Assembly (NCBI RefSeq): GCF_008632335.1
Contig: NZ_VWXX01000017.1
Span: 1 to 64,000 of the forward strand
Length of the DNA stretch: 64,000 bases
Source: Thiohalocapsa marina
GTDB taxonomy: Bacteria; Pseudomonadota; Gammaproteobacteria; Chromatiales; Chromatiaceae
Direction of reading: 5' to 3'
A model generated the notes under the pieces. That model had not been told where the DNA came from, searched no databases, and saw only the letters and a list, made by a program, of their open reading frames with translations. This document shows positions 32,842 to 42,082 of this stretch, piece by piece; the first letter of the stretch is position 1, and the number at the start of each line of letters is the position of its first letter. Both the position numbers and the translations under genes were made by a program.

Positions 32842-32932
32842 TTTATTCGGCGCTCCCCGTGCGGGGCAGGAAGCCCCGCGTGCTGATTTTTGGCCTGGAT
32901 CGGATCAGGGAGGCCAATAAATCAGCGTCTCC
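32836..32932. repeat. Mosaic intergenic repeat, copy B (modules Q+R)
   Basis: Module Q: CGCTGATTTATTCGGCGCT followed by the hairpin GCGGGGC-aggaa-GCCCCGC. Module R: arms CTGATTTTTGGCC (32883) and GGCCAATAAATCAG (32912) around a 16-nt loop. It lies between two convergent genes and supplies the stop codon of the histidine kinase. Confidence 0.9.
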
Positions 32933-32955
32933 CCGAAGGCCGAGGCAACGGCCGA

Positions 32956-35900
32956 TTAGCGTTCCCCCGGCGCCGCTTCCGGTACCGGCTCAGGAACCAG
33001 CTCCGCCGCCCCACCGTCTCCGGATCCAGCCGCTCGCCGGCCGAACAGCCGCCGCAGGCCGTCGTGGGCGCTCTCGTGCAGCGACAGCAGCGCCGGAATG
33101 ACCAGCAGCACCAGCACGGTGGCGAAGGCGAGGCCGAAGGCGATGGAGGTGGCCATCGGGATCAGGAACTGCGCCTGGTAGGACTTCTCGAACAGCAGCG
33201 GCATCAGGCCGGCGACAGTGGTCAGGGAGGTCAGCAGCACCGCCCGCAGGCGCTGGCAGGAGGCCTCGATCAGGGCATCCTGCACCGCCAGGCCGCTCTC
33301 GCGCAGCTGCTTGTAGAAGGACACCAGGATGATGGAGTCGTTGACGACGATGCCGGACAGCCCGAACATGCCGAACAGCGACAGGATGGTCAAATCGATG
33401 CCCGTCAGCCAGTGGCCGAACAGCGCCCCGGTGAGCCCGAACGGGATCACCGCCATGACCACGAAGGGCCAGCCGTAAGACGCGAACACCCAGGCCAGGA
33501 TGAGGTAGATCAGCACCAGCCCCAGCAGCAGCCCCTTGCGCATGTCCGACAGGGTGTCGCGCTGGTCGGCGGAGCGGCCCTCGAAGGACGACTCGATGCC
33601 GTAGTCGCTGCGCAGCCGTTCCAGTGGCCCCGCTTCCAGCGCCGCGATGATCCGGTCGGCGTTGTTCACCGCGGTGTCCACATCCGCGGTCACCTCCACC
33701 GCCAGCCGACCGTCGGCATGGCGCAGCACTTCGAAGCCACGGCGCGAATCCCACCGCGCCACCGCGGTCAGGGGCACCGAGCTGCCGTCCGGCAGGCGCA
33801 CGTTGAGCCGGTACAGGCTGCCCAGGGAGTCGCGCTCGGCGCGTGGCAGGCGCACCCGCACCTCCACCTCATCGGGGCCGTCCTGGAAGATCTGCACCAG
33901 CTGGCCGTCGAAGGCGGCCCGCAACTGGCTGCCCAGGTTCGCCACGGTAAGCCCCAGGGCCTCGCCCGCCGGCGTCAGGGTGTAGATCAGCTGCTCCCGG
34001 CCGTAGGCCATGTCGTCTTCCACCTCGAGCACGCCGTCGATGCCCGACAGGGTCTCCGCCAGGTCCGTGGCCGCCAGCTTGAGCCGCTCGGCATCGCGGC
34101 CGGTGAGGCGGATGGTCAGGTCGCGCCCCGGCGGCCCCACGCGCCGCGAGGTGATGCTCAGGGTCTCCAGCCCGGCGGGCATGTGGATGCGCTCGCGCCA
34201 GGCCTCGATGAACTGGTGATTGCGCACCGAGCGGGCATCCGGCGGCGTCATTTCCAGCTGCAGCGAGCCGAACTGGTCCGACGCCGTGCCGCTGCCGCCG
34301 CTCTTGGAGCCATGGAAGGCCACCACGACGTTCACCAGCTGGCCCTGGTCCAGGGCCTCCTCGGTCTCCTGCAGCGTGGCCTCCAGATGATCCAGGAACC
34401 GGTCCACCGTCGTCCGCGGGGTGCCGGCGACGAAGGTGACATTGGCGTTGATGATCTGCGACTCCGGCGTCGGGAAGAAGACGAAACTGAGCCGTCCCCC
34501 GGCGATGAGTCCGATACCGACGATGAGCAGGGCCAGGGCCGCCGCCAGGGTGACGAAACGGTTGTGGATGGCGGCGGCGGCAAAGGGGCGGAACAACTGG
34601 TCGCGAAAGCGATTGAAACCGCCATCCAGCCGTGCCCGCAGGGAGTTCGGCCGGACCTTGTGCGAGTGCACGAAGGCGTTGCGCAGGTGCCCGGGCAAGA
34701 CCAGGAAGCTCTCCACCACCGAGGCCAGGATGGCACAGATGATCACCAGCGGGATGGCCACCAGGATATTGCCGACGCGCCCGCCCACCAGCATCAGCGG
34801 CAGGAAGGCGGCGATGGTGGTCAGCGACGAGGCGATCACCGGCGCCAGCATGCGCCGGGCCCCGCCCTCCGCCGCCCGCAGCGGATCCTCGCCCATCTGG
34901 TAGTGGGCCATGGCATCCTCGCCGACGACGATGGCATCGTCGACGATGATGCCAAGGGCCATGATCAGCGCGAACAGCGTCATCATGTTGATGCTGCCGC
35001 CGGTGAGGTAGAGGATGAACAGGGTGGTGGCAAAGGACACCGGGATGCCCCAGGCGACCCAGAAGGCGACCCGTCCGGTGAGGAACAGGTACAGGATCAG
35101 CACCACCAGGATCAGGCCGCCCAGGCCGTTGCCCACCAGCAGCATGATGCGGTCGCGCACCAGTTCCCAGGAGGCGTCGTAGAGGGTCAGTTCGATGCCC
35201 GCCGGCAGCGTCGGCCGGGTGTCTGCCAGCCATTGCTCCAGGACCCGGGCGGCATCCAGGGTGTTGCCGGTCTCCGCGCGGCGCAGCACCATCTCCACCG
35301 CCGGCCGGCCGTCGGCGCTCAGGCGCACGCCGTTGTCGCTGGCCACGCGTTCGATCTCGGCGATGTCGCCGAGGTTGACGCGCAGGGCGTCGTCGGTGCG
35401 CACCGGCAGGTCGGCGAACTCCAGCGCATCGCGGCGCTTGTCCAGGCTGCGCAGTTCGCGGGTGGCCTCGCCACGGCCGATGGAGCCGGCGGGCAGATCG
35501 CGGCTGAAGTCCCCTACCCGCTGACCGATGTCCAGCAACCCGAGGTCCAGCTGCTCCAGCTGCTCGGTGTCCACCTCGATGGCGATCTCTTCGTCGGGCA
35601 GACCGTTGATGTCCACCTTGTCGATGCCGCGATCCAGCAGTTCGGTCTCGAAGCGACGGGCCAGGCGCCGCATCTCCGCCGGGTCGTCCAGCCCGGTGAT
35701 GAGCAGCCGTGCCACCTGCTCGTAGCGCGTGAGCAGCGAGACCTCCGGCTTCTCCGCATCCTGCGGCAGGTTGCGGAACTCGTCGACGAACCGGCGCACC
35801 TGATCCAGTGCCAGCAGCGCGTCCGTGCCCTCGTCGAACTCCAGTGTGATGGCGGAGATGCCCTGGCTCGACGTGGAGGTCATCTTGCTCAGATTGTCAG

Positions 35901-36180
35901 CGGTGCGCAGCCGCTGCTCCAGCGGCTCGGTGATGCCCTCCTCGATGTCCTCGGCGCTGGCCCCGGACCAGACCACGCGCACCTGCACCACATCCAGCTC
36001 GAAGGTGGGAAAGAACTGCACATTGAGCCGGTCCAGCGCGAACAGGCCGCTCAGCAGCAGCATCGCCATCAGCAGATTGGCGGCGACCTTGTGATGGGCA
36101 AAGAACCCGATCAGGTCACTGCGGTGCTTCATCGGCGGGGTAACGGGTGAACTCCGGGGCGGATCCTGGTGCGCACTCAT
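32956..36180 (-). CDS. RND-family efflux transporter, inner-membrane pump
   Basis: 1074 aa, the size of AcrB/CusA-type proteins. First membrane segment after VAANLLMAMLLLSGLFAL, large porter loops, the hydrophobic block with ALGIIVDDAIVVGEDAM (the paired Asp of the proton relay) and a second-half block ending GLSGIVVNDSIILVSFYKQL. The N-terminal 20 residues are extra and the C-terminus is a PEPVPEAAPG tail. Its start overlaps the adaptor stop by 4 bp. Drives proton-coupled efflux with the adaptor and an unlinked outer-membrane channel. Sequence alone does not tell drugs from other substrates. Confidence 0.93.
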   Translation of the reverse strand: MSAHQDPPRSSPVTPPMKHRSDLIGFFAHHKVAANLLMAMLLLSGLFALDRLNVQFFPTFELDVVQVRVVWSGASAEDIEEGITEPLEQRLRTADNLSKMTSTSSQGISAITLEFDEGTDALLALDQVRRFVDEFRNLPQDAEKPEVSLLTRYEQVARLLITGLDDPAEMRRLARRFETELLDRGIDKVDINGLPDEEIAIEVDTEQLEQLDLGLLDIGQRVGDFSRDLPAGSIGRGEATRELRSLDKRRDALEFADLPVRTDDALRVNLGDIAEIERVASDNGVRLSADGRPAVEMVLRRAETGNTLDAARVLEQWLADTRPTLPAGIELTLYDASWELVRDRIMLLVGNGLGGLILVVLILYLFLTGRVAFWVAWGIPVSFATTLFILYLTGGSINMMTLFALIMALGIIVDDAIVVGEDAMAHYQMGEDPLRAAEGGARRMLAPVIASSLTTIAAFLPLMLVGGRVGNILVAIPLVIICAILASVVESFLVLPGHLRNAFVHSHKVRPNSLRARLDGGFNRFRDQLFRPFAAAAIHNRFVTLAAALALLIVGIGLIAGGRLSFVFFPTPESQIINANVTFVAGTPRTTVDRFLDHLEATLQETEEALDQGQLVNVVVAFHGSKSGGSGTASDQFGSLQLEMTPPDARSVRNHQFIEAWRERIHMPAGLETLSITSRRVGPPGRDLTIRLTGRDAERLKLAATDLAETLSGIDGVLEVEDDMAYGREQLIYTLTPAGEALGLTVANLGSQLRAAFDGQLVQIFQDGPDEVEVRVRLPRAERDSLGSLYRLNVRLPDGSSVPLTAVARWDSRRGFEVLRHADGRLAVEVTADVDTAVNNADRIIAALEAGPLERLRSDYGIESSFEGRSADQRDTLSDMRKGLLLGLVLIYLILAWVFASYGWPFVVMAVIPFGLTGALFGHWLTGIDLTILSLFGMFGLSGIVVNDSIILVSFYKQLRESGLAVQDALIEASCQRLRAVLLTSLTTVAGLMPLLFEKSYQAQFLIPMATSIAFGLAFATVLVLLVIPALLSLHESAHDGLRRLFGRRAAGSGDGGAAELVPEPVPEAAPGER

Positions 36181-37448
36181 GGGCGAGACGCCTCAAGCGG
36201 CGCCGGTGCATCGACCGGCTCCACGCGCAGCCCGTCCATGGCGTTCGGCAGATGGGTGACGACCAGCGGGTCGCCCGCCTGCAATGCCTCGGCGCGCACC
36301 AGCAACTGCTCCCGGCCATCGGCACCGATGCGGCTGCCCAGGGTCTCCACATTCACCCCCTGCAGCCGGCCCTGCTGCAGCTTGTACAGTCGGTCACCGC
36401 CATAGACGGCGCCGAAGGGCACCGCCACCGCATCCTCCCGGGCCGGGCGTTTCAGCCGCAGGGACAGGATCTGGCCCAGGCGCAGGGTGTCGGCGCCATC
36501 CAGGACCCGGAACAGCCCGTCCACGCCGCTGGGGTCCGCCTCGCCGGCCAGACGGTCCAGTTCCAGCCGCAGGCTCTCGTCGCCAACGCTGGCAACGGCC
36601 TGCAGACCCCCGTTCTCTGCGCCGCCGCGGATGAGCTCGCCCTGGTAGGGCGCCGGGATGCGGGCGCGCACCTGCAGGCTGTCCAGCGCGAACATCCGCG
36701 CCAGCACCGCCCCCTGGCTCACCTGATCGCCGACGGTGACCGCCACGCCGGTGACGATGCCGTCGTAGGGCGCGCGCACCGTACTGCGCTCATATTCCAG
36801 CCGCAGTGCATCCAGCCGCGCCCGGGCACTGCTCAGGCGCGCCTCCAGCGCCCGCAGGCGGCTCGGATGGTCCGCCATGTCCATCTCGCGGTTGCTCACC
36901 GCCAGTGCCTGCAAGGCCTCGGCCTGCTCCGCCTCGTCCAGGGCCTGCTCGGCGCCGACATTCTGTGTCTTCAGCCGCTGCTGCCGCGCCACCGCGTCCC
37001 GGGCGATCTGCAGCAGCACCTGCTCCTGCTCCAGCGCGCGCCGGTCGGCCTCCTGGCGATGCTGCTCGCTGGCGATCTGGGCCTGCAGATCCTCCACCTC
37101 CGCCTCCACCTGGGCGATGCGCGGCAGGAAGTCCCGCGGGTCCAGCCGCACCAGCACCTGGCCGGCGTCGACCCGATCGCCCTCGCGCACGGCCACCTCG
37201 GCAACGAAGGCATTGGCCGCCGCCGTGGCCTTGAGCAGGTCCGGTGTCTCGACCCGGCCATACAGCTCCAGCTCGGGGGACAGACGCCGGGGCTCGGCGG
37301 CCATCACGGCCACACGCCAGACGCGCTCCTGTACCGCCGGCGGCTCCTGCTCTGGCCGGGTGGACTTGAGCACGCGAAACACGCCGACGGCAACGGCGAT
37401 CATCAGGACCGGAAGCAGAATCTTGAACGCAACGCGCACGCAGTACAC
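36177..37448 (-). CDS. RND periplasmic adaptor (membrane fusion protein)
   Basis: 423 aa. N-terminal membrane segment (about residues 10-25, ILLPVLMIAVAVGVFRVL), lipoyl half VREGDRVDAGQVLVRLDPRD, a long coiled-coil hairpin (about 120-215), the second half TVRAPYDGIVTGVAVTVGDQ, then beta-barrel and membrane-proximal domains. First gene of the two-gene efflux operon; the ATGA overlap with the pump gene indicates coupled translation. The promoter should lie in the repeat-bearing gap upstream (37449-37667); none is clear. Confidence 0.9.
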   Translation of the reverse strand: MYCVRVAFKILLPVLMIAVAVGVFRVLKSTRPEQEPPAVQERVWRVAVMAAEPRRLSPELELYGRVETPDLLKATAAANAFVAEVAVREGDRVDAGQVLVRLDPRDFLPRIAQVEAEVEDLQAQIASEQHRQEADRRALEQEQVLLQIARDAVARQQRLKTQNVGAEQALDEAEQAEALQALAVSNREMDMADHPSRLRALEARLSSARARLDALRLEYERSTVRAPYDGIVTGVAVTVGDQVSQGAVLARMFALDSLQVRARIPAPYQGELIRGGAENGGLQAVASVGDESLRLELDRLAGEADPSGVDGLFRVLDGADTLRLGQILSLRLKRPAREDAVAVPFGAVYGGDRLYKLQQGRLQGVNVETLGSRIGADGREQLLVRAEALQAGDPLVVTHLPNAMDGLRVEPVDAPAPLEASRP

Positions 37449-37479
37449 CTTAACTCGTGGAGAAAGTCGTTATGTCCGC

Positions 37480-37614
37480 GCGGGGCAGGAGGCCCCGCCA
37501 TTTTTAGCGGCGCAGGCCGCTGAACATGCAGCGATTCGGCAACCGCGTTTTCGAATCGCGTGCTGATTGTTGACCGGGATCGGATCAGGGATGCCCATCA
37601 ATCAGCGTCTTCTC
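37480..37614. repeat. Mosaic intergenic repeat, copy C (modules Q, AGCGGC hairpin, P and R)
   Basis: The most complete copy. The hairpin GCGGGGC-aggag-GCCCCGC is at 37480-37498, then AGCGGC-GCAG-GCCGCT, then module P (GCGATTCGG...CGAATCGC), then a diverged module R (CTGATTGTTGACC ... CATCAATCAGCGTCT). It occupies most of the gap between the efflux adaptor and cmoB, both on the minus strand, and so lies downstream of cmoB. Confidence 0.9.
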
Positions 37615-37667
37615 AGGTATCGATCCGCCAGTGTCGTGCACGACGCCCCAGCAGACAACGACAACCG

Positions 37668-38735
37668 TCAGCGCTCCGCCAGCAGGATCGCCCGCGTCGG
37701 GGCAGGATGACCCTCGACGGTCCGGCACGCATCCGCGGGATCGAGAAAATCCGCCAGGGACTGAAAGCGCATCCAGGCCGTCGCGCGCTGCTCCTCGCCG
37801 GTGGTGCGGGTGACATCGACACACCGGACCCGACGCAGCCCAGTCTCTGACAACCATCCGGTCAGACGGTTCAGGGTGGGGATGGCATGCACATTGCGCA
37901 TCTTCGCATAGCGGCCCGGCGGCCGAAACAGCCCGTCGCCCGGGGCATCCAGGATCAGGGTCTCCAGCACGAGTTCGCCGCCCGGCCGCAACAGCCGGCG
38001 CAGACCCGCCAGGTGCTGGGCGGCATCGCGCCGGTGATAGAGCACACCCATGGAGAACACCGTGTCGAACCCCCCGATCGGCGCCCCCGGACCGACAGCC
38101 GCTCGGTCAGCCCTGCCCCTGACCAGATCGGTGACCTGATCCGTGACGAGCGGCGGGGCGCCGAACAGGTCCGTATCCGCAAGCGGCAGTACCGCGACCC
38201 GCGCATCGCGGATGAAATGGTCCAGGGCGAGAAACTGCAGCACGAAACGCAACGTGGGATCGACACCCAGCACCAGCGCCGCACCGGCGCCGAGGGCGCG
38301 GTAGGCGTAGTAGCCGTTGCCGCAGCCCAGGTCCAGCACCAGGCGCCCGTGCAGGGGCGCAATGGCCCGCTGCAGCCTGGTCCATTTCCAGTCCGAGCGC
38401 CATTCGCTGTCGATGTGCACGCCGTGCAGGCAGAACGGCCCCTTGCGCCAGGGGTGGAAGGCGTCCAGCCGTTGCGCCAGACGCGCACGCGCCGCCGCAT
38501 CGAGCGCGGGTTTGCCCGTCCCGCATATGCCGACACCAACACAGGCCCGATCCAGCACGACCTCTGCCGGCGCGATCCACGGCAGGGCCTCGAGGGCGGC
38601 GATCCAGTGCGCAAGATCCCCGTGCGCCCCGGGCGACAGCCGCTCGCGCGTCAACCGTTGCAGCCACGGGCGCCAGGGGGCGAGCCGGGTCGCGTCCAGG
38701 CGCTGGAAAAAGGGCGCGAAAAGCTGCTCGAGCAT
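37668..38735 (-). CDS. cmoB: tRNA U34 carboxymethyltransferase
   Basis: 355 aa. Uses carboxy-S-adenosylmethionine made by CmoA to turn 5-hydroxyuridine-34 into 5-oxyacetyluridine in tRNA anticodons. The Rossmann domain has VLDLGCGNGYYAYRALGAGA, and the family signatures WRKGPFCLHGVHIDSEWRSD, FSMGVLYHRRD and KMRNVHAIPT are present. It is directly downstream of cmoA (7 bp), as expected for this two-enzyme pathway. Slightly longer than the E. coli protein (about 323 aa), mostly in loops. Confidence 0.95.
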   Translation of the reverse strand: MLEQLFAPFFQRLDATRLAPWRPWLQRLTRERLSPGAHGDLAHWIAALEALPWIAPAEVVLDRACVGVGICGTGKPALDAAARARLAQRLDAFHPWRKGPFCLHGVHIDSEWRSDWKWTRLQRAIAPLHGRLVLDLGCGNGYYAYRALGAGAALVLGVDPTLRFVLQFLALDHFIRDARVAVLPLADTDLFGAPPLVTDQVTDLVRGRADRAAVGPGAPIGGFDTVFSMGVLYHRRDAAQHLAGLRRLLRPGGELVLETLILDAPGDGLFRPPGRYAKMRNVHAIPTLNRLTGWLSETGLRRVRCVDVTRTTGEEQRATAWMRFQSLADFLDPADACRTVEGHPAPTRAILLAER

Positions 38736-38742
38736 GCCGCCG

Positions 38743-39555
38743 TCAGGCCCAGGCCAGCCAGCCGACGAAGTTCAGGCATTGAAAGAACGGCACCACCCGC
38801 TGAAAGCCGGCGGCGCGCAGTCGGTCTTCGTGGGTCTCACGGTCGTCCGGCACCAGCACCCGTTCCAGTGCCGCGCGCTTGCGGCTGACCTCCAGCGCGC
38901 TGTAGCCCTGGGTGCGCTTGAACCGTGCATGCAGCGCCGCCATCACCGCATCGGTGGCCTGGTCCGGCCAGACGACCTTCTCCGCAAGAATCAGCACGCC
39001 GCCGGGCTCCAGCCCCCGGCGGATGCGCCGCAACAGCGCCAGGCGCTGCGCCCGGGGCAGGAACTGCAGCGTCAGGTTGAGCACGACCACATGCGCGCCG
39101 GCGATGGGCAGCTCGAGCACATCGCAGCAGCGGGGCTGCACGCGGCCGTCGGCCACGGCATCGCCCAGGCGCTCGCGCAGGCCGTCGATCATGGCCGGTG
39201 CATTGTCCACCGCGATGATGTGCACCGGGGCACCCGGCGGCAGATGGGCCAGGATGCTGGCGCTGCTCGCCCCCAGCGAACAGCCCAGGTCGTAGACCCG
39301 CAACGGCCGGATCGGAGACTGGATCGGCGACTCCATCCGCGACCGGATCGGCGGCTGGCTCTGCGGCTGGCTCTTCAGCTGGGTCGTCGCAACATGGGCC
39401 GCGACCAGGCCGGTCAGGCGGACCAGTTCCGTGGCGCCGGGCACCGAGCGTCGCAACATGTCGGCAAACACGCGTGCCACGCGGGCATCGAAGACGAAGC
39501 CGTCTGCGGGCGCGTCCAGGCCGGCATACAGGGTGTCGCGGGTATCTTGGGTCAT
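38743..39555 (-). CDS. cmoA: Carboxy-S-adenosyl-L-methionine synthase
   Basis: 270 aa from ATG 39555. Converts SAM and prephenate into carboxy-SAM for CmoB. SAM motif VYDLGCSLGASSASILAHLP, then VVLNLTLQFLPRAQRLALL and ILAEKVVWPD, all characteristic. An insertion of about 26 residues (roughly 58-84) sits immediately before the SAM motif; it reads as Gln/Ser/Pro/Ile-rich repeats and is encoded by a 12-bp-period DNA tract (39304-39384). The frame is kept, so the gene should be functional if the insertion forms a surface loop. Divergent from ppk1. Confidence 0.94.
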   Translation of the reverse strand: MTQDTRDTLYAGLDAPADGFVFDARVARVFADMLRRSVPGATELVRLTGLVAAHVATTQLKSQPQSQPPIRSRMESPIQSPIRPLRVYDLGCSLGASSASILAHLPPGAPVHIIAVDNAPAMIDGLRERLGDAVADGRVQPRCCDVLELPIAGAHVVVLNLTLQFLPRAQRLALLRRIRRGLEPGGVLILAEKVVWPDQATDAVMAALHARFKRTQGYSALEVSRKRAALERVLVPDDRETHEDRLRAAGFQRVVPFFQCLNFVGWLAWA

Positions 39556-39661
39556 GCGCAAATTCCCGTGGCGCAATCCGCCCTTCGCCTTGCTAGGATA
39601 GTGGGTTGTGAGATAGGGCAGAACATCAGATCGGCAATCAAGCGTGCAAGGGGGAGTCCGG

Positions 39662-41893
39662 ATGAATGACAACAACCTGTCGGCCCTGGAAGACCAGGCT
39701 GAACCGCAGCGGCTGCTAGCCGCCGCCAAGGGCACGATAACGCCCCCGGCGCCGGAAATCGATCTGGATGATCCCTCCCTCTACCTGAACCGTGAACTCA
39801 CCTGGCTGTCGTTCAACCAGCGCGTGCTGCACGAGGCCGCCGATCCGCGCAATCCGCTGCTGGAGCGGGTCAAGTTCCTGGCCATCGTCAGCAACAACCT
39901 GGACGAATTCTTCATGAAGCGCATCGGCGGACTCAAGCAGCAGATTGCCGCCGGCGTGCACACCCTGACTGTCGACGGCCGCACCCCGGCGCAGCAGGTA
40001 GCGGAATGCCGCGTCGTGCTGGCCGAGATGCAGCAGGAACAGGAGCGCATCTACGACGAACTGATGCACGCGCTGGAGGAGCACGACATCCGGCTGGTGC
40101 GCATCGACGCCCTGGCCGAGGACGCCCGCGGCCGGCTGCGGGAACACTTCCGCACCAACATCTTCCCGATGATCACGCCGCTGGCGATGGACCCGGCGCA
40201 TCCGTTCCCGTTCATCTCCAACCTCGCGCTCAACCTGCTGGTGACCCTGCGCTACCCCGGCGGCGGCGAGACCTACAAGGCCCGCGTCAAGGTGCCGGTG
40301 AGCAAGGATGTGTCCCGGCGCCTGATCCAGGTGGATGACGTCAACACCTTCGTCACCCTCGATGACCTCATCATCAACAACCTGGACATGCTGTTCCCCG
40401 GCATGGAGATCGACAGCTGCGCCCTGTTCCGGGTCACCCGCAACGCCATCGTCGAGCCCGAGGAAGAGGCCGCCAACGACCTGCTTGAGCTGATCGAGAC
40501 CGAACTGCGGGAGCGCCATTTTGCGCCCATCGTGCGCCTGGAGGTGCAGGCCGGCATGATCCCGGTGCACCGCGGCATGCTCGCCGCCGAACTCGGCCTG
40601 AACGAGGTCGAGGACGTCGACGAGGTCACCGGCATGATGGCCAAGCGCGACCTGTTCGAGCTGGCCGGGCTGGATTTTCCGGACCTGCACGACAAGCCCC
40701 ATCGCCCCGGCGACCACCCGTTGCTGGGCAACGACCGGCGCAATATCTTCCACATCATCCGCGAAAACGGCCCGCTGCTGCTGCAGCACCCCTACGAGTC
40801 CTTCGCCACCACCGTCGAGCGCTTCCTCGCCACCGCCGCCAAGGACCCCAAGGTGCTGGCCATCAAGATGACGCTGTACCGTACCTCCGGCGGCGCCATA
40901 CTCGACGCCCTGATCAAGGCCGCCCAGAACGGCAAGCAGGTGGCGGTGCTGGTGGAACTGAAGGCCCGCTTCGACGAGGCGGCCAACATCGGCTGGGCAA
41001 GGCGCCTGGAGGCCGAAGGCATCCACGTGACCTACGGCGTGCTGGGGCTCAAGACCCACAGCAAGCTGATCTTCGTGGTGCGCCGCGACTACGCCCAGCT
41101 GCGCCGCTACTACCACATCGGCACCGGCAACTACCACGGCGGCACCGCCAAGCTCTACACCGATCTCGGCATGCTCGGCTGCGACGAAGACATCGGCCAG
41201 GACCTGACGGAGCTGTTCAATTACCTCACTGGCTATTCACCGCCGCCGAGCTACCGCAAGATCCTGACCGCGCCCTACACGCTGAAGCGGGGCATCCTGG
41301 GCAAGATCGAACGCGAGATCGAGATCCATCACGAAGAAGGCGGCGGCCACATCCAGATGAAGATGAACGCACTGGAGGACCCGGACATCACCCGCGCCCT
41401 CTACCGCGCCAGCCGCGCCGGGGTGAAGGTGGATCTGCTGGTGCGCGACACCTGCCGCTTCCGTCCCGGTATCCCGGGCCTGTCCGAGGGCGCGCGCGTG
41501 GTCAGCATCGTCGGCCGCTTCCTGGAGCATGCGCGGATCCTGTACTTCCGCAACGGCGGCGACGAGGAATACTACATCGGCTCGGCGGACATGATGCGCC
41601 GTAATCTCGAGAGCCGGGTCGAGGTCCATGCACCGGTCGAGAATGCGGAACTGCGCCAGGAACTGCGCCTGATCCTGGACGTGCAACTGGCCGACCAGCG
41701 CTCCGCCTGGGACATGCAGCCCGACGGCAGCTATGTGCAGCGCATGCCCGCCGACGAAACCGCCAAGGGTGCTCAGGAGACGCTCATCGGCGTTGCCGAC
41801 AAGCGCCTGGCCGCTGCGGCCAAACACAAGGAGAAGACGCTGCGATCGCGGCTGGTCAGCCACTTCGAGCACCGGTTGGCCAGCACCGGTTGA
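39662..41893 (+). CDS. ppk1: Polyphosphate kinase 1
   Basis: 743 aa. Makes long-chain polyphosphate from ATP. Start ATG 39662 follows GGGGGAG with good spacing. Order: N domain (YLNRELTWLSFNQRVLHEA), head domain, and two phospholipase-D-like C domains. The autophosphorylated histidine is H466 in LKTHSKLIFVVRR and the second conserved histidine is H623 in RFLEHARILYF. YYHIGTGNYHGGTAKLYTDL is another family block. phoB-phoR lies 11 kb away. A perfect hairpin follows 27 bp after the stop. Confidence 0.96.
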   Translation: MNDNNLSALEDQAEPQRLLAAAKGTITPPAPEIDLDDPSLYLNRELTWLSFNQRVLHEAADPRNPLLERVKFLAIVSNNLDEFFMKRIGGLKQQIAAGVHTLTVDGRTPAQQVAECRVVLAEMQQEQERIYDELMHALEEHDIRLVRIDALAEDARGRLREHFRTNIFPMITPLAMDPAHPFPFISNLALNLLVTLRYPGGGETYKARVKVPVSKDVSRRLIQVDDVNTFVTLDDLIINNLDMLFPGMEIDSCALFRVTRNAIVEPEEEAANDLLELIETELRERHFAPIVRLEVQAGMIPVHRGMLAAELGLNEVEDVDEVTGMMAKRDLFELAGLDFPDLHDKPHRPGDHPLLGNDRRNIFHIIRENGPLLLQHPYESFATTVERFLATAAKDPKVLAIKMTLYRTSGGAILDALIKAAQNGKQVAVLVELKARFDEAANIGWARRLEAEGIHVTYGVLGLKTHSKLIFVVRRDYAQLRRYYHIGTGNYHGGTAKLYTDLGMLGCDEDIGQDLTELFNYLTGYSPPPSYRKILTAPYTLKRGILGKIEREIEIHHEEGGGHIQMKMNALEDPDITRALYRASRAGVKVDLLVRDTCRFRPGIPGLSEGARVVSIVGRFLEHARILYFRNGGDEEYYIGSADMMRRNLESRVEVHAPVENAELRQELRLILDVQLADQRSAWDMQPDGSYVQRMPADETAKGAQETLIGVADKRLAAAAKHKEKTLRSRLVSHFEHRLASTG

Positions 41894-41920
41894 TGACGCC
41901 GGGCAACAGCCCGTCAGGGA

Positions 41921-41941
41921 CATGCTGACCGATTCAGCATG
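41921..41941 (+). terminator. Perfect hairpin downstream of ppk1
   Basis: CATGCTGA-ccgat-TCAGCATG, an 8-bp perfect inverted repeat 28 bp after the ppk1 stop. No T-run. It directly abuts mosaic repeat copy D and is preceded by CCGTCAGGGACATG, a short motif also seen at 52595 and, with one change, at 59444. Confidence 0.45.
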
Positions 41942-42082
41942 GCCCTTGCGGCGCAGGATGCCTCGCCTTTTTTAGTGGCGCAAGCCACTGACAATACAGC
42001 GATTCGGAAACCACGTTTTCGAATCGCGTGCTATTTTTTTGGCCTGGCTCGGATTAGTGAGGCCAATAAACCAGCGTCTCCT
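41942..42082. repeat. Mosaic intergenic repeat, copy D (degenerate Q, P and R)
   Basis: A diverged Q-like GCGGCGCAGGATGCCTCGCC, then AGTGGC-GCAA-GCCACT, module P with GCGATTCGG and CGAATCGC, and module R (GGCCTGGCTCGG ... GGCCAATAAACCAGCGTCTCC). In the AGTGGC hairpin both arms differ from copy C in a compensatory way (GGCG to TGGC / GCCG to GCCA), so pairing is conserved. It lies between convergent ppk1 and the LysM gene. Confidence 0.88.

Noticed and set aside
32890-36150. Open frame of over 1000 codons antisense to the RND pump gene
   Set aside because: His/Gln/Arg/Gly-rich low-complexity translation with no domain; a by-product of strong GC bias at third codon positions of the real gene.
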